From positions 662,883 to 726,882 of the forward strand of contig NW_020170407.1 in assembly GCF_000524195.1 (NCBI RefSeq): a stretch of 64,000 nucleotides of DNA, written 5' to 3'. Below are positions 12,648 through 25,800 of this stretch, one piece after another. This DNA is from Echinococcus granulosus (Eukaryota > Platyhelminthes > Cestoda > Cyclophyllidea > Taeniidae). The notes under the pieces are model-generated. The model saw only the letters and a program-made list of their open reading frames with translations. It was not told the origin of the DNA and did no database searches. The position numbers and the translations under genes are program-made. Position 1 is the first letter of the stretch. Each line of letters begins with the position of its first letter.

Positions 12648-15546
12648 ATGGAGGTGGCGTCAAAAATAGTTAGAAAACTGGACAAAATGATAAAGAATGA
12701 ACTAATTGTAACGACATATTTTTACTTGATTATTCTCCCAGGATGACGAGTTAGCGTTGTCTTATTTGCATCGTCTTCAGAACACTGATATGACCTTGGA
12801 TATCCTGACAAAAACAGGTGTTGGTATCGTCATAAATAAGATCAGGAAACAATCCTCCAATGGGGAGATCAATATACTTGGAAAGCAACTCATTAAGCAA
12901 TGGAAGAAACTGGTTCCTGGTAGGTGCTGAAGAAGGTCTGTTTTGCATAGCACTACTGTTCCTGGTATTATCTGACAGCAGACCGGCGTCGTATGCGATT
13001 CTTATGTATAGTTTGAATTGTTGTTGGTAATTTGCTTCCCGGTGGTGGCCTATAGGTATTAAGCTTTAGTAATAAACTGGGTTAAAGTTCGGTTTTGTCC
13101 TGTTATCAACGAAAATGTATTAAAAATCGAAAGTAGTTTTGCATTGAGTGGCTAATTTATAATACAAGCTTCTTTTAAAAGCAGATTTGAATGTCGTTCT
13201 ATAATGGTAGCAATTAAGCCGATTGACTTCAAAAGAGTAACTCGAAATGTGGTTTCAGAATTGCACATGTTTTTGCTATTACTGACTTTTTCTACCTAAT
13301 TTCCTTTGCGTTGATTAGTTCCGTATTGCATGTTGCGTAGTTTGAGCTCATTGTGCTGTCGTTTTACTTTGATTTCCTTTTCTTCCCAAGGTTTTCTACA
13401 TAGATTAATGACTAGAATATAAACTCGACTCAAACTTACACTTTTAATTTCCCCTCAATTTTCGTTGTTCAGAGAAGGCTTCTGAAACTGGAAGTAAGCG
13501 GTCGCCGCCTATGTCAGGTGACGACTCATCTCAGTACCTGCCTACTGAGGGGAAAAGGGTTCGTCGACCTCTAACAGATGATGAGGATCTCCGAAACGAG
13601 TGCAATGCCGTCAGTAATCACCCACCTTCATCCACTGCTACCCATGATTCTATTGGCCACGGTTTTTTTATGTCGAAGTCCCTTGACACTGATGACCCAG
13701 TACGGCTTAAGGCTCGAGAAATGATCAAAAGCGCCCTGGACGCTAGTCGTAAGTTGCTTTTTCGTCTTCATTTTGACTTTAAAGTATCATCGTTTACCTG
13801 GGTAACAGAGGCACTTGCTGCCTTAAACTATTCATCTCGTTATTTTGTACTTAATGGTTCTTTTTATAACTCCAGTTTATTAGTAATAGCCACTTTCTGT
13901 CGCTTTGCTCGTCACTAATTCCCATTTTTGATAAGCATAAAAACAACCGCGTTCCGTTTTGTCAGGTGCTTTTTAACAGTTCTGATAATGGAGATAGCTA
14001 ATCCGGTCATTCGAAACGCATCCACTGCTTTTGAAAAGAGAAGCGCGTAGAATCGATGTAACATTCTTGCCCCCTCTGTTGTCCGTTTTGATTTATCCAA
14101 CCATTAGAAGTTATTCCTTCTACTTGACTTTCGGTCAGTGATGATCTCGACCCTGGCATAAGTCTGTTTTGGAGAGGTGATACATCATGGCTTATGAAAC
14201 GATTGAATTCGTGGTAATATGTGCAATTTTCAAAGGTTTTGAACAAATTCTAATGCTGTGACCAACGCAGTATTACCACGTCTGTTGTGATCATAAGGCG
14301 CTGACATTAATAACTTTTTATTTTATTGGGTCCATCTTAACTGGGACTTTTAGAATACTCTAAAGCGCTTTTTTAATGTTAAGGGGAGGAGTATTTTGAT
14401 GCTTTATGTTTTCCAACCCATCGTATTGAGCCCAATGTCTCCTAAATTTATAGTAAATTGGAATTTTTTGTTGAACTAACGTTGAAGGTCTCAAATCAGT
14501 TTATTTAAATAACTGATAGAGGGACTTTCAAAGTTAATGTCCTTTATCATTATTACTCAAACCGTGATTCACTCGTATTCGAAGTTGGATTTCACCCTAT
14601 CTATTTCTAATTTATAGGACAGATTAAATTATTGAAGCATCATTCCTTGTGTCGATACTTATTTGATATACTTTTATGACCAAATAAGCATGCCTGTGTT
14701 ATCCAGTGCTCAGCAAATCAAACCGCTTGTTATTGCCGACTTTCTGCTTCAATTTGAGCTTATTTGCGTGGTTGGCACATGCACGCATTTCCAATTGAGT
14801 AAGTTTGGAGTCTTCTTTTTTCCTAAGCTCCTCCAACAGGCGCTTTTGACGCCGATTACCTGGCCACCCAAATCGAGAGTGAAATTTTCACCATTTTTGG
14901 AGTCACTGATTCGAAGTACAAACACCGTGTGCGGACTCGAGTGATGAATCTGCGGGACATCAACAACCCCGATCTGCGAGCAAACGTCTTCATGGGGCAC
15001 GTCCGACCCGAGCGCCTGGCCAGTATGACTTCCGAGGTGGGTTGCTCTCTCTTCACGTCATTCCACCCGCTTTCCCCCGTCGAACTTACCTCCTTTTCTT
15101 CACACCGTAGGAGATGGCCAGTAAAGATATGAAAAAGTTGCGAGACAAGTATAGCAAGGAGACTATAGACGACCACCAGATGGCTGTAACTAGTGGCACC
15201 GAATCTGACCTTCTTAAATGCGGCAAGTGCAAACAGAACAAGTGCACCTATAATCAGGTTGGTGCTTTTTTATTGTTCATCTATCTTCTGCTTGGCATTA
15301 CTCTAGAAGTGCAATTTGGTCCGATACCTATCTTATTGCTTTCTTCTTGATTTGTTTTAGGTGCAAACAAGAAGCGCCGATGAACCCATGACCACGTTTG
15401 TTTTTTGTAATAATTGCGGTCATCGGTGGAAGGTAAGTCAGGTGGCTATTGGGTGAACTGCCGCATGGCAGCTGCAATTTGTCACTGAGTGGCCCAAGTG
15501 TGAAGGATTTAGCGTCGTAATTTTTTCCTTTTTTTAGTTCTGTTAA
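12648..15546 (+). CDS. TCEA1: Transcription elongation factor S-II (TFIIS)
   Basis: TFIIS rescues arrested RNA polymerase II by stimulating cleavage of the nascent transcript. Seven exons join in phase: 12648-12707, 12742-12919, 13473-13748, 14840-15036, 15111-15257, 15361-15432 and 15538-15546, giving 312 aa (animal proteins are about 300). Exons 1-2 encode the N-terminal LW/TFIIS-N bundle ([10 protein letters not shown], then [10 protein letters not shown]). Exon 3 is a polar linker and the start of the polymerase-binding domain ([13 protein letters not shown]). Exon 4 covers the middle three-helix domain. Exons 5-7 give the zinc ribbon with Cys274/Cys277 and Cys302/Cys305 and the [10 protein letters not shown] hairpin whose Asp293-Glu294 act in the polymerase active site. 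The protein ends RWKFC, the usual TFIIS terminus. The start ATG at 12648 aligns with the family's N-terminus (KLDKMIK). Which paralogue (TCEA1, 2 or 3) it matches is not decided. Confidence 0.95.
12708..12741 (+). other. 34-nt intron of TFIIS
   Basis: It begins gtaacg and ends with a pyrimidine stretch and ctcccag. Reading through it gives a stop right after the junction. Removing it joins the initiating helix to [12 protein letters not shown] in frame. It is one of the shortest introns visible here. Confidence 0.85.
15538..15546 (+). CDS. TCEA1: Terminal coding micro-exon of TFIIS (Phe-Cys-stop)
   Basis: After exon 6 ends with RWK and a gtaagt donor, a long T-tract and tttttag acceptor at 15537 lead directly into TTCTGTTAA. 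This supplies the invariant Phe-Cys end and the stop codon. Only nine coding bases are in this exon. The rest is 3' untranslated sequence. Confidence 0.85.
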   Translation, partial: FC

Positions 15547-16016
15547 ACCTATGGAAATCATTGTGCTTGCTACCATGTGCTGTATATACAAGGACGAATC
15601 GGTTTTCATACATGAACATGTGCCCTCCTTATGTATTAGAATTATTTTACAGGATTTCGAGTTGATTAGTTTGCACGTTGCCTACAGGTTGTGTATTTCA
15701 TGATAAAATTCTGTAAAATATAGGTCACTTCAGAGCTTATCTTTTTCCTCAACTTTTGGCTAACCAGGAATAAGTGTACTGGCTTCTCCAAATGGATTGC
15801 CAATGCTTAGCCAGATTCATTCTGGTAAAGCCTGGCGGCATGGATTGTTTAATGTCGGGTGCGTTGTCTTAGGTTATTGTAAGTGAACTAGTAAAATTGG
15901 GATACATCGGGGGTAGGCTAATGTCATGAGTGGGAGAAGGCTGCGTGATGGTAGCACAACCATTTTGGCATTGTGGGCTGTTCGTGTTGTTTCTGTTTAT
16001 ATGCTTCTAGCTCCTC

Positions 16017-16022
16017 AATAAA
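16017..16022 (+). promoter_or_regulatory. Candidate poly(A) signal of TFIIS
   Basis: AATAAA lies 471 bases after the TFIIS stop codon, with GT-rich sequence just downstream (gtagtgtaatgcattggttg). It is the first good match after the gene. Confidence 0.45.
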
Positions 16023-16299
16023 ACCATAGTAGTGTAATGCATTGGTTGTTTATTTCACACTCAATTTTCGCGAAAGGTCGCTTTTGTGTTCCCGGCAGTG
16101 AATCCTTGCTAATTGGGCGCCATCGGGCAATGTTAGCATCCCCAAGCTCTACTGTATGTCGAATATGCATATTTGGCCCGAGTATCATACCTCATTTTTG
16201 TCTTCAGAGGCATTTCGTGACAAAACATCAGTGGCCACAAAAAGCGTACCCAATCCTAAAGGATACCCGTCCTGATTTCTATAACTGACTGATAAACTT

Positions 16300-18070
16300 T
16301 AGTGGAGTAAAAAGTGCATTGCTATGGATGGGAGAATCGGTGATGGCCCATAACAGAAGGGCTAAGAATGACTTTTACTTTCGGCAGCTAACCCAGTCCC
16401 ATGATCTGCAGAAAAACTACTAACTACGGAAGTGATTCTAGCCGTAAACCAACTGCTTACCGTACCTGTATGGAGAGATCAAACATGTGAACACGCGGTA
16501 TAGCCCAGACAGACATGTTTGGACTGCACTGCAGTAAGAACAGCGTGGCGAGGAGGAACAGGCGTGAAATCTCACCCCAATGGAATTATGTTCAATCCCG
16601 TCCTTTCTTGTATGACTTCTTTTAAGTCAGTGTTCTTACGACTAGCTATGGACACGTGTCATGACCAGCATATTCAGTTCTCAAAAAGGACGAAACTTCT
16701 GATCCAGTGAAAATCCCGAGAGGGATTAGTGGCGTGTGGTCAAGAAACTCCTCAGTTCCATGGAATTTCGATAGCTGGCACACTTGGCTCGTGGGTTTTT
16801 ACCTGCAGCACGGATCACGTCCTAATGGTTGACGCAGGAGGTTAACCAAGGGAAGAGATCAAATGAGAAGAAAGGCTCTAAAACTAGGTTTGTTAGCTAA
16901 AATCACGGAAGTTGGCAAAGGGGGTAATCGGGTGACCCGCCATTATACCTTCGCCAGTTGGGCTGGCCTCCGGACCATACCAGTGGCTCCAATACCTTCA
17001 CGGTGTAGAATATAAATACACTACCTGAGTGTTATGTCTTCTTTCGTCTTCAAGGAGGTCTCGGGACGCCACACTGCTATGTGCCGAATATACGTGTGTT
17101 ATCCGAGTGCTATGTCTTCTTTTGTTATCAGGAAAAATCTCGACGCTACTGTAGGGCGAGACTCACCGGTCTCCTCTACCCTGTTCCTAGTGTTCCTAGA
17201 ACAGCCTGGTTGATTTGGTTTTGACATCTTTATTAAGGGGGAAAGATAGGGAGGAATGGTACAATGTTTAGGGAGGAAAAGAATCGCAATCACAGCTAGG
17301 CACGGAAGGCGACTGCCCTCTCACCAGATTCGAATTTCCAGATTGCCTCCTCCCTGAAAGGTACATTAAAACAACATATGTATTACACTGCAGTAGTTAT
17401 ATCAGAAAGGTGCTGGCACCCTCAAGGAAAGAACAGAAGCTGCCTAAGTTCAGCACCTTTTTCATACTTTCATTTGTATTTTGAAATGGTTAAAACTCCA
17501 TTACCCATGTCAACGCATTCCCCTATCGAAATAAGTTTAGATGAAAATTCAGTCCATTATGTGTTGTCCTATTCATAGCACAGGTTTCAAACGCGGTTAT
17601 TAGTTAAAATGTTTATTAATTTTTATTGGCTACAATTTAAGCCTACACCCATGAATGCATTTCCGCAGTTGTTTTTGACTTGTTTAAATCTGCACCTATG
17701 AATGAGAAAAGACCGAAATTTTCAACCACTGGGTTACATGGTTTTGATTGGTTGGGGTGCCGCTGAGGCCTTTTTTTAAGCCGTGGCATGAATGTTTAAC
17801 AAAGGAGGTATTTCCTCGGTTTCTCGTCTGTGTATTATCCCATGCTTCTGTTGACATCGATTGCCGCACCTAAATAACCCCACTGCTTACTTATCATAGG
17901 CTGACATCAAGATATTTAGTTTGCTGCTAATTTAATAATCCGAGCCAGCGTTTTGTTTATCTTATCGGTCGTTTCCTGTGGATGCTTATTTGATTTTTTA
18001 TGCTTTATTCTGCCTTAGCTATTATCATGTTACTTTGTCCTTTATCTCTCCAAAACACATACATTACCAG
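16300..18070. other. Intergenic DNA between TFIIS and RICTOR
   Basis: GC content is visibly higher between about 16.3 and 17.35 kb than around it, and a 78-bp tandem duplication lies there. No protein family is recognised. The 5' untranslated region, promoter and possibly a first coding exon of RICTOR should lie in or near this stretch, because the first RICTOR exon recognised (18071) starts in mid-codon phase if its acceptor is real. Confidence 0.4.
17003..17158. repeat. Imperfect 78-bp tandem duplication
   Basis: Two diverged copies are offset by 78 bases. The best-conserved core is GAGTGTTATGTCTTCTTT at 17027 against GAGTGCTATGTCTTCTTT at 17105, followed in both by a similar CTCGxGACGCxAC block. 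The copies differ at many positions, so the duplication is old. Confidence 0.7.
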
Positions 18071-21000
18071 GCACTGACTTCCGATATGCAATTTCAATGT
18101 GTCCGTCATTAAGCATCGAGCGTTTGGGTTTGGACTTAACTCAAGGTAATTTTATGCTTTTCTTCTTCGCCTGTGTAGGCGATCAGACGATTTATTGTTT
18201 TTTTCTCGTACATCGTCTTATCAACTCTTCGTTGGTCGATTTACGGTCATAAAAAATATGTGGTTTTACCATTTATGTTCGTTAACCGTTAACGTGCAAG
18301 ATATGCAAATATTTCCTCCTCTTCTCAGAGCCACTCCAATTGCTGAATGATTTGCTGCGCCAATGCTGGTTCGATTTCTCACAAATCTATGCCATTGAAA
18401 GTCAAATTGATGGCGATGTACAGAAGGATAAAAACTCTACCAACACCCAAATTTACACACTCCTAACAGATCGCCTCAATGCCCTCGTGGTGCTCAGTCC
18501 CCGAGTCTTCTTTCGACTTAGAAATGCAGCTAATTTGCGACAGCCAATGCTTATTGCCGTCTACCGTATGTGAGTACTTCTAATTTAAGCTGTCCAAAAA
18601 CCTTTGCATTCAAACAGAGGTTGTTTTACTACCTACTGTACTCGTGTCTTGTGTGATTTAATTCTTGTGAGCAAGCGCACCAACTAAGCAGGTGATGATG
18701 TTTTGCACGGTCCTGAGTGGTTGTTCATTTGCTTTCGTTCGTGGGTTTAAGGGGTGTAAATTTTGGATCCTAACTAGTTATTGCAAATTATTGTTTTACT
18801 CGTAGCCGCCCGATTTACTTCCGACTCACGACATTAAAATTCGCCTCAAAGTTAATTCACGATTTGGTTGAATAGGCATTGGCCGGCTTATTTGTTCATC
18901 AAATCTGCCATTGCACACTATATTGGGACCTTTCGTTAAACATCAATAGTTTGCTGCCCTAGACACCCATTACTAGATCATTCACCACCATTACTTTTTG
19001 TGATTTATGAATCGAATGAACTTTTGATGCACCATAGCTCGAAGCCTTCCTCACAAGCTAATATGCTACCTGTATGTGTTGTTCAATTTTTTCTCGCATC
19101 TTGAAATTTCTGGACCAAGTATTAATCACAAATAATATCGAATAAGTGTGCAGAAGATCAATTTGTGTTGAGATAGCACAAATAAGCTCAATGTTTTGCG
19201 GTATTCAAGAGTCAAATCAACCACGTATCAAGGATTTGATTTTAGAAGAATAGTTTTTTGAAATATCATTTACTCCCCATAGTCATAAACTTAGGTTAAC
19301 GCATTAATTATGGATACATTGGGTCACAAATTTTCAAACCTTTTTACTGCTTTTAAAATTGCAAGCGGAAATTTAGCGCCTCGGTACAACGGTAGTTTTT
19401 TTCAATCACCGCTTCTTAGCATGTAAAATCGGTTGATATTTGCAGCCCGAGGTTCCATTAATCGCAAAAATGTGTCAGCTGCATTGGCTACTTAGAAAAG
19501 TTCGGTTAACTACGCATCTCTTTACAGTCTTTCTTTGGCCCTGTGGTGCCGTCAACGGGCGATCCGCTGCGCTGGTCTGCGCTGCCTGCGCTACTACGTT
19601 CGCACTAGCGAGGATGTAGATGCGTTCCTGGCTAATCGCTTGGATCTCTTTATAACCAGGTAGGCTCCTCTTGCCACCTCATAGCCACTTTCTTTGCTGT
19701 ATATTGTGCGACCTCTTAGTCTTTTCGCCACCTGGGTTTTACTATTTTTGTGCGTGGTCAGGTTGCTGTTCGCCTGGTTTCACGATCAGGATGTTGTGGC
19801 CCATCTGAATGTTGTTGCTCACCTCGTGAACTTTTAAAATTGGAGTAAATTCATCTTACTATTCGTTGTGTGGTAGGAAAACTGCTTTTTTATTCAAGCC
19901 GCAAATTGGTTTGCAAGTAGTCTGCCTTCATACCAGACTTGTGTAATGACATTACCTTAAATTTCTCCGTATCTTTGTCTTACTTTCAATTAAAACATCT
20001 TTTAGCTGTTTAAACTAAGCGAAAAGCAGGCATCTTTCGATGTAGCTTAAAGAGGCAAGCGAGATTGAACAATTTTTTCAGGATCTTTATTCTTTCCATA
20101 AACCTAATATTTTTCTTCGAACCCCTTAGAGGAATTATTGTGGGAATGTATTGTCTTGATCGGATTTTGTAGTAGCTGCCGTTTGTAATAGTGCTAGATT
20201 CGTGTTTAAAATGTTAGTTTTAAAAACGCTTGAAATTGTTTTCTGTTTGTCAAGCCTCAGGCATGTTTTTCGGCATTATAGTTTATCATGAACAACGTAT
20301 TCTATTATGCAGTCAATAATTTACATCAATTGTGCCGTAAAAACTATGCCAACTATAAATTTTGTCACTATTTTGGCTATCAGACAGCTATACTGAGCTA
20401 AACTCTGATTCCACTTATATTTAAAAGAATAAACCTAAGAAAGGAGTAATTTTTTGTGAGTTAATCAACTTACCATTTAGATGTCTCGATCTGTCTTACA
20501 TGGAGGAACTACTAGCCCTCCTATCAATTATAAATGAGGACTCAAGATGCAGTGAGCGGGCCGAGAAGCCGCAGCACATACAACGCCCTGGCGGTCCTTA
20601 TCGAAGACTCCTGGACAATTCTAAATGCGTCGTGCGAAACGTTGACTTCCAGCGTCCCTTTCACGGTAAATTGGACGTTGCACCATTAATTGAAATTCAT
20701 CAGGAAGCTATCATTTTAAATTTAGTTTTGTCGCCCTTTTTGCGGTCGTTACAACGTTAGTCGATTATTGTCAGTAATTCACCTTTATATCCCGTTTTTA
20801 ATTAACAAGACGGGATTTGGTAGTAATAAGGGAAAAATAAGCCTATCAAGCGTTACTGACGGATTAAGTTCAGTTGTTCATTCTGCCCACTTAAAATAAT
20901 GTGCAGCGTCTTGGATTGGCCAATGTTTAATTATTTTGGCTTAAAAGTGGTAGTGTAATTGAACCTCCTCTAACGTCATTCCCCAGAACAGCGCTTGTAC

Positions 21001-22838
21001 ATCTTTTGAAGAGGTTTTCATCGAGTTTTACAGAAAACCTATGTCTACCATTAGTGTCCATGGGTTGGGAACATACTTTTATGCCCTTGTGTTTATTGTG
21101 GCTCACTCGGTTACCACTGAATTGAAGGCTAACATTGAACCGGGATATAGTCGATCTAACATCTCCATTCAGGCTTCCTACGGCCTCCTAAACTGCTATT
21201 TGGTTTTTGTGGATCATTATAAAGTTTTTTTTTCTCTTGATCGTGACTGCAGCCAAACATCTGGACATTATACATCACATTAGTGTGACTATTTTTGAAC
21301 TTTTAAATCCATTGCAAGAGACAAACTCATTCTCTTTTCGAACGTGTCTGGAGACGAATTTGTGTTCGCAGAATACATTCTATCTACAAAACGAGTTTAA
21401 GTACTATCTTATTTCTGAGGCATATTTGTCCTCATACTATGCTACAGGCGGTGACGTACCGGACAATTATTTTCACCATGTGCTCATATAGGTCTCCTCG
21501 CTGCCCCTAATTTAGCCTTCACCGTTTTCAACGCTGGTGTACTTCTGTGAAAACTTATTGGAGGGTTATTTTATTGCTCTAATCGGTATATATCAGAAAT
21601 GGTTTTTTTCATTTACCCACTTTCATGATGGGGCTGCGATTGCTTTTCTTCTCTCTGAAATCCGGCAGTACTCCTTATACAATCGTCCATCTTTGGTTTT
21701 TCGTTAACGCATATCTCGCTCCTAGCATGCTTCATTTGTCCTAAGATTATTTTTAAACCCCTCCAGTAAAATCAAACGTATTGTTGCGCTCTCTTTAAAA
21801 AAGAGTTATTGATTGAAAATTTCCAAATTTAGCTACCGAGGCGATTTTTCTCAACTTGGTTAATCCTCACGTCAGTGTATCATTGGAGTGATGGAACCTA
21901 GGCCTCTAGTTCTGCTCACTTATTTATCCGATATGAATATCTTTAACATGTCAGACCTTATGAAATAATTCGTTACAATTTTTAATAAAGAATAATAAAA
22001 AACACTTCATTTTATTCGTTTACGCAATGTTTTAAAGGAATTTTTATTAACGTTTTGCACAAGTGTTTTTTGCTACATCGCTTCCACTGTAGAATTCCTA
22101 GTTGGCGATGATGCAAATCTTTCACTTTTAATAGAAACTTGAAGAGCTTTTAATTATTATAGAATCAAAAGCAACATATTCGTTTACGATTGTAACGGTG
22201 CCCCTCCACAGGGATGCAACTTAAGAATATGGAAGTCAAAATTGGTGTGCAAGCACAATACTCGAGGAACTTAGGCGTTATACTTTTATCAACCTGATAG
22301 TTATGCATTGTAGTACTGTAGCAGGGAATAAGAATTTTCAAGGAATGCTTATGCAAGTATCGATTCAAATAGAGTGCTTAAATAAATTAAAAGTGTTATG
22401 CCTCAAAGTCCATCAAAAGGGTAGTTTGGGAACCGTAGCATCAACAACGTCAAGTATACTTCGTGTTATGTTGGTTATGCAGCATAGATGGCATGGTGAT
22501 GAGTACGTTTAATTAGAGAAAAAAGTCAGTGCACTGCTTACTAGAAGCAACCTCGCGTGCCGCAGCGATGGACACGACGGAACGGTTAGCCGTAATCCGC
22601 CTGGCCTTCCACCTCCTCCGACTCTCCGTCCGTGCATTCTCACCTGACCTCGTTCACGGATTGGCTGCCGCCTTCGCCTCAACGTCCGCAACCGTCTTAC
22701 GTCCAGCGGAGCTCAACCTAAACAAGGAAGTAGGTGAGGAGGCGCCCCCTCCCTTTTCACCCCTCTCTGCTCAAGTCAGCGCCACCCGGGATGGAGACGT
22801 TTGTCTTCGGGGCTACCTCCTCTTACTCACCGAATTCG
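18071..22838 (+). CDS. RICTOR: RICTOR exons 1-5 (N-terminal armadillo region)
   Basis: Exons are 18071-18145, 18329-18569, 19528-19659, 20481-20665 and 22530-22838. Phases match at each join (1, 2, 2, 1). LGLDLTQEPLQLLNDLL corresponds to the conserved VPLDLTREP block near the vertebrate N-terminus. LALWCRQRAIRCAGLRCLRY and LDLFITRCLDLS correspond to the next conserved repeats. The 20481-20665 exon carries about 45 residues with no counterpart in the vertebrate protein. The 22530 exon holds ERLAVIRLAFHLLRLSVRAF, the next helical repeat, with an inserted loop before CLRGYLLLLTEFG. Confidence 0.88.
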
Positions 22839-25800
22839 GTATGAGAAATCTCTGCGCTTTGTGCGTGGATCACTAATTTTTTTCCGACTTAATAACCCAT
22901 CGAGTCTGCGAAAAATGCCAGTAAGTTTTCTTCGACTGACTTTTTTAAAGAACTAATTAGCCTTTGCACTCGCAGCAACTTATTGGGTTTTGAATGTGAG
23001 GTATGGATATATTTTGTCGACTTACCTTATTGAATCAGTATGTCTTGATATATACCTTTGCGTGTCGGCTTAATAGATTCTCTTACCTAGCTCTAGGTCC
23101 CTCTAGACAAGGTATTGTTTACTGTGGTGATCTCAGCAAATGTGTTGTCCTTAAACAATCGAAATGGGAACGGAATTCCTGTCCTCGGGATTGCCTCGCT
23201 GAAATCTGCGTTTGGAAGGTCTTTGCTAGCGCTTGCACCCTCTTTAGGTTGCGTGGCTCACTAAATCCCTAAGGGCACGAATAAATACATCTTTCAAGTT
23301 AAATAAAATATTATCAAGTCACCTTGGTTTTCTGACAGACTAATAACGATATCGGAAATAGACCCGTGGCTCTAATTGGTAAGCTTGCCTCATCCTTGGA
23401 TCATGGGATTTTGGATCAAATTTTCATCTGTCGTTCCTTTCCATCCCTTGGTAGTCGATAGCTGCTTCCTCCTTCTTCTCCTCGCTGTATTTGGCCTGGA
23501 GAAATTATTCTCTGGAGCCTACAGTCTTTGGTAGTCGAGCCGTCCACCTAGTTCTTCCTAGCGCTCGATAATGCATGCATTTAGTGGGATGCCGGTACGT
23601 TTTGCTCAATCAAATTTATTTTGAGCTGAGCTTGAAATAAATTATTTGGCGTTGGAAAGGTACTAATGGCTCATTTATAGGTGCGTTGGGCATCAAAATC
23701 ACTTTTGGGTTCTTGTTTCTCAAGTTTTTTAGTTTTCTCTGTGAATCTGAGACCCTTTCAAGCTAGTTGCAGTTTACTGCACTTTTCAATGATCAGTCGA
23801 GCTTTGGAACTTGAGAAGCAGTATCATTTGGTGGTTTTAGTGTTAATTAGCTGTTTGGGACAATAATATGATCCGTAAGTGTTTAGGCCACTGGATTCTT
23901 GCGTGTGATATCGGTCATTTCGGTGGATGTGTGCTCTACGTCTCATGTTAATGCCAGTGTTTTGGTAGCAACTGTTTAGGGTAAGTTAAGCGATGATTCC
24001 CGATCAGGTGCGGTTATTTGTGCGCGAAATTCTTCCTCTCCCTTTGATCTGTTGGTGCATTCTTCTGTTGTGGAAAATGAATTTGTGGTTAAATGCCCTT
24101 CGGACCACTTGAGTTCTGTTGTTGATAGTCGCCAAAATTTTGAGTTACTGTTTTTGATTTCTCACATAATTGAAGTCACTTGTACCTGGCGTATGAAATG
24201 TAAAATGGTGGATTTGTCTCATTGTATGGCAATTAGTGCAGTGCATTATATTGTGTGTTAATTAACCATCTTATGATGCCCTCGGTTTCGTTGTTTCTAT
24301 AGTTGCATTAAGCAGCTCCGGAGAAATGCACCACATATCAGTGTCTGTCACCATATCTAAGTCAAAGTTCTATGCATCCCAGATATTGACTAGTTTGGTG
24401 AACTGAATTCAATATAATTATAGTGCGGATTGAGGGCCTGAGAGATTTGACTTTTGTTAGTTTTTATTATACATTTATGGATACCGTGTTGAATACAAGC
24501 TAGAGTTACAAGTCGGATGGTTTCCAGTAAGGTACAGTAACTACAAAGGATATGGGTACTATGCAAATGAATGGGGAGTACAGCACTGATACTTTTTCAA
24601 TTTTGATGCTCGAAGTAATGCGCAGCTCTGAAGTGCACGTTGAGCGTTGTAACGAGGGGTCGGATCTTCCAGCTGTGGCCACCTCTTGCTGCCCTCCGCT
24701 CGAAGTGGCTGTTAAGTCACTGTTGAATGCTCTGCCATGCTGCGGAGAGCCCGGTGGGGTTTCCAAACATCCCGCCCAAATCTTTGAGATGGTCCTCCTC
24801 GCTCTCCTCCGTCTCTCCGCGGAAAGTCAATACGGTCGACGGGTTGTCGATTCGTGGGTCTTTCAGGTAAAAAAATCGTTTCAATTACCAACCCGGCTTC
24901 AGGGGCATCGACTGAACGGCACCATTAGTAGTGTTCTATCGATTGGCATCCTTTATAAGTCAATCGACCGAGTTCCGTTGCAGCTGAGTTCGATTATTTC
25001 CTCAGTTTTGTTTAAAAGTATCATATAGGTTTTCCGGGAATAGTTCGTAAAATGCAGCATTGTGGCATGTGCTCTAGGTTCTGTCAAAGTAAATCCTTCC
25101 CGTCACCGACCTTATTGGCATGAATGAAGTTTGTGGTTACGGTGGCTACTTGACGTAGAGAGTACATCGGCGATTTATCTTCGATTTTGGCTTCGAGTAG
25201 GATTCTGCTCGCAACATCAATCCTCTCATTGCCGTTACTTTTGGAGCTACTTACTCATATGAAAATTCGAAAGAACTTGATTATTGTTTAGCATTAATCA
25301 AACAGTCCATTGACCAAATATTTTATAAAGTGCGTTCGAAATATTCACTGTTTTCATGGTGTAGAATGAATTTCAGAGTTTCACAATAATCGCTTTTTCA
25401 TGAAAGTAATGAGCTTTTATTCGATTTTACTTTAGAAATGCGTCGCTCCCTTCCTGGTTACCTATCCCTTAGTCACCATTCCAAGGTCTCCTTTTGACTC
25501 GTACGTTGTCTTTGCGTACTGTTTATATCCCAACCTCTTTTGCATAACGATTTTCATCCAGTCTCTTTCTTGTTTTACTATAATGAGGTCCTCTTAGGGA
25601 TGTTATCTTCTGCATTGATTAGGCGCAACCAAGGTCAGCTATGAATTACACGAAATATTTAATGTGTTTGTAAGTGAAACTGTGTAATCTGACTTTAAGA
25701 CAAAAATGTCATTCATCCCGATAATTTACACCACGAAAAGCTATCTTCCAATACGCTACTGGTCTGACTCGCTATTCGCGTGATTTGATTTGAGCATTCA

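Noticed and set aside
15652..15710. Alternative last TFIIS exon starting DFELIS after a ttacag acceptor
   Set aside because: It does not give the conserved Phe-Cys terminus. The 15538 acceptor does so exactly.
17290..17345. tRNA-like sequence with a B-box-like AGATTCGAATTTC
   Set aside because: The possible A box is only about 32 bases upstream, too close for a tRNA or SINE promoter, and no stems form.
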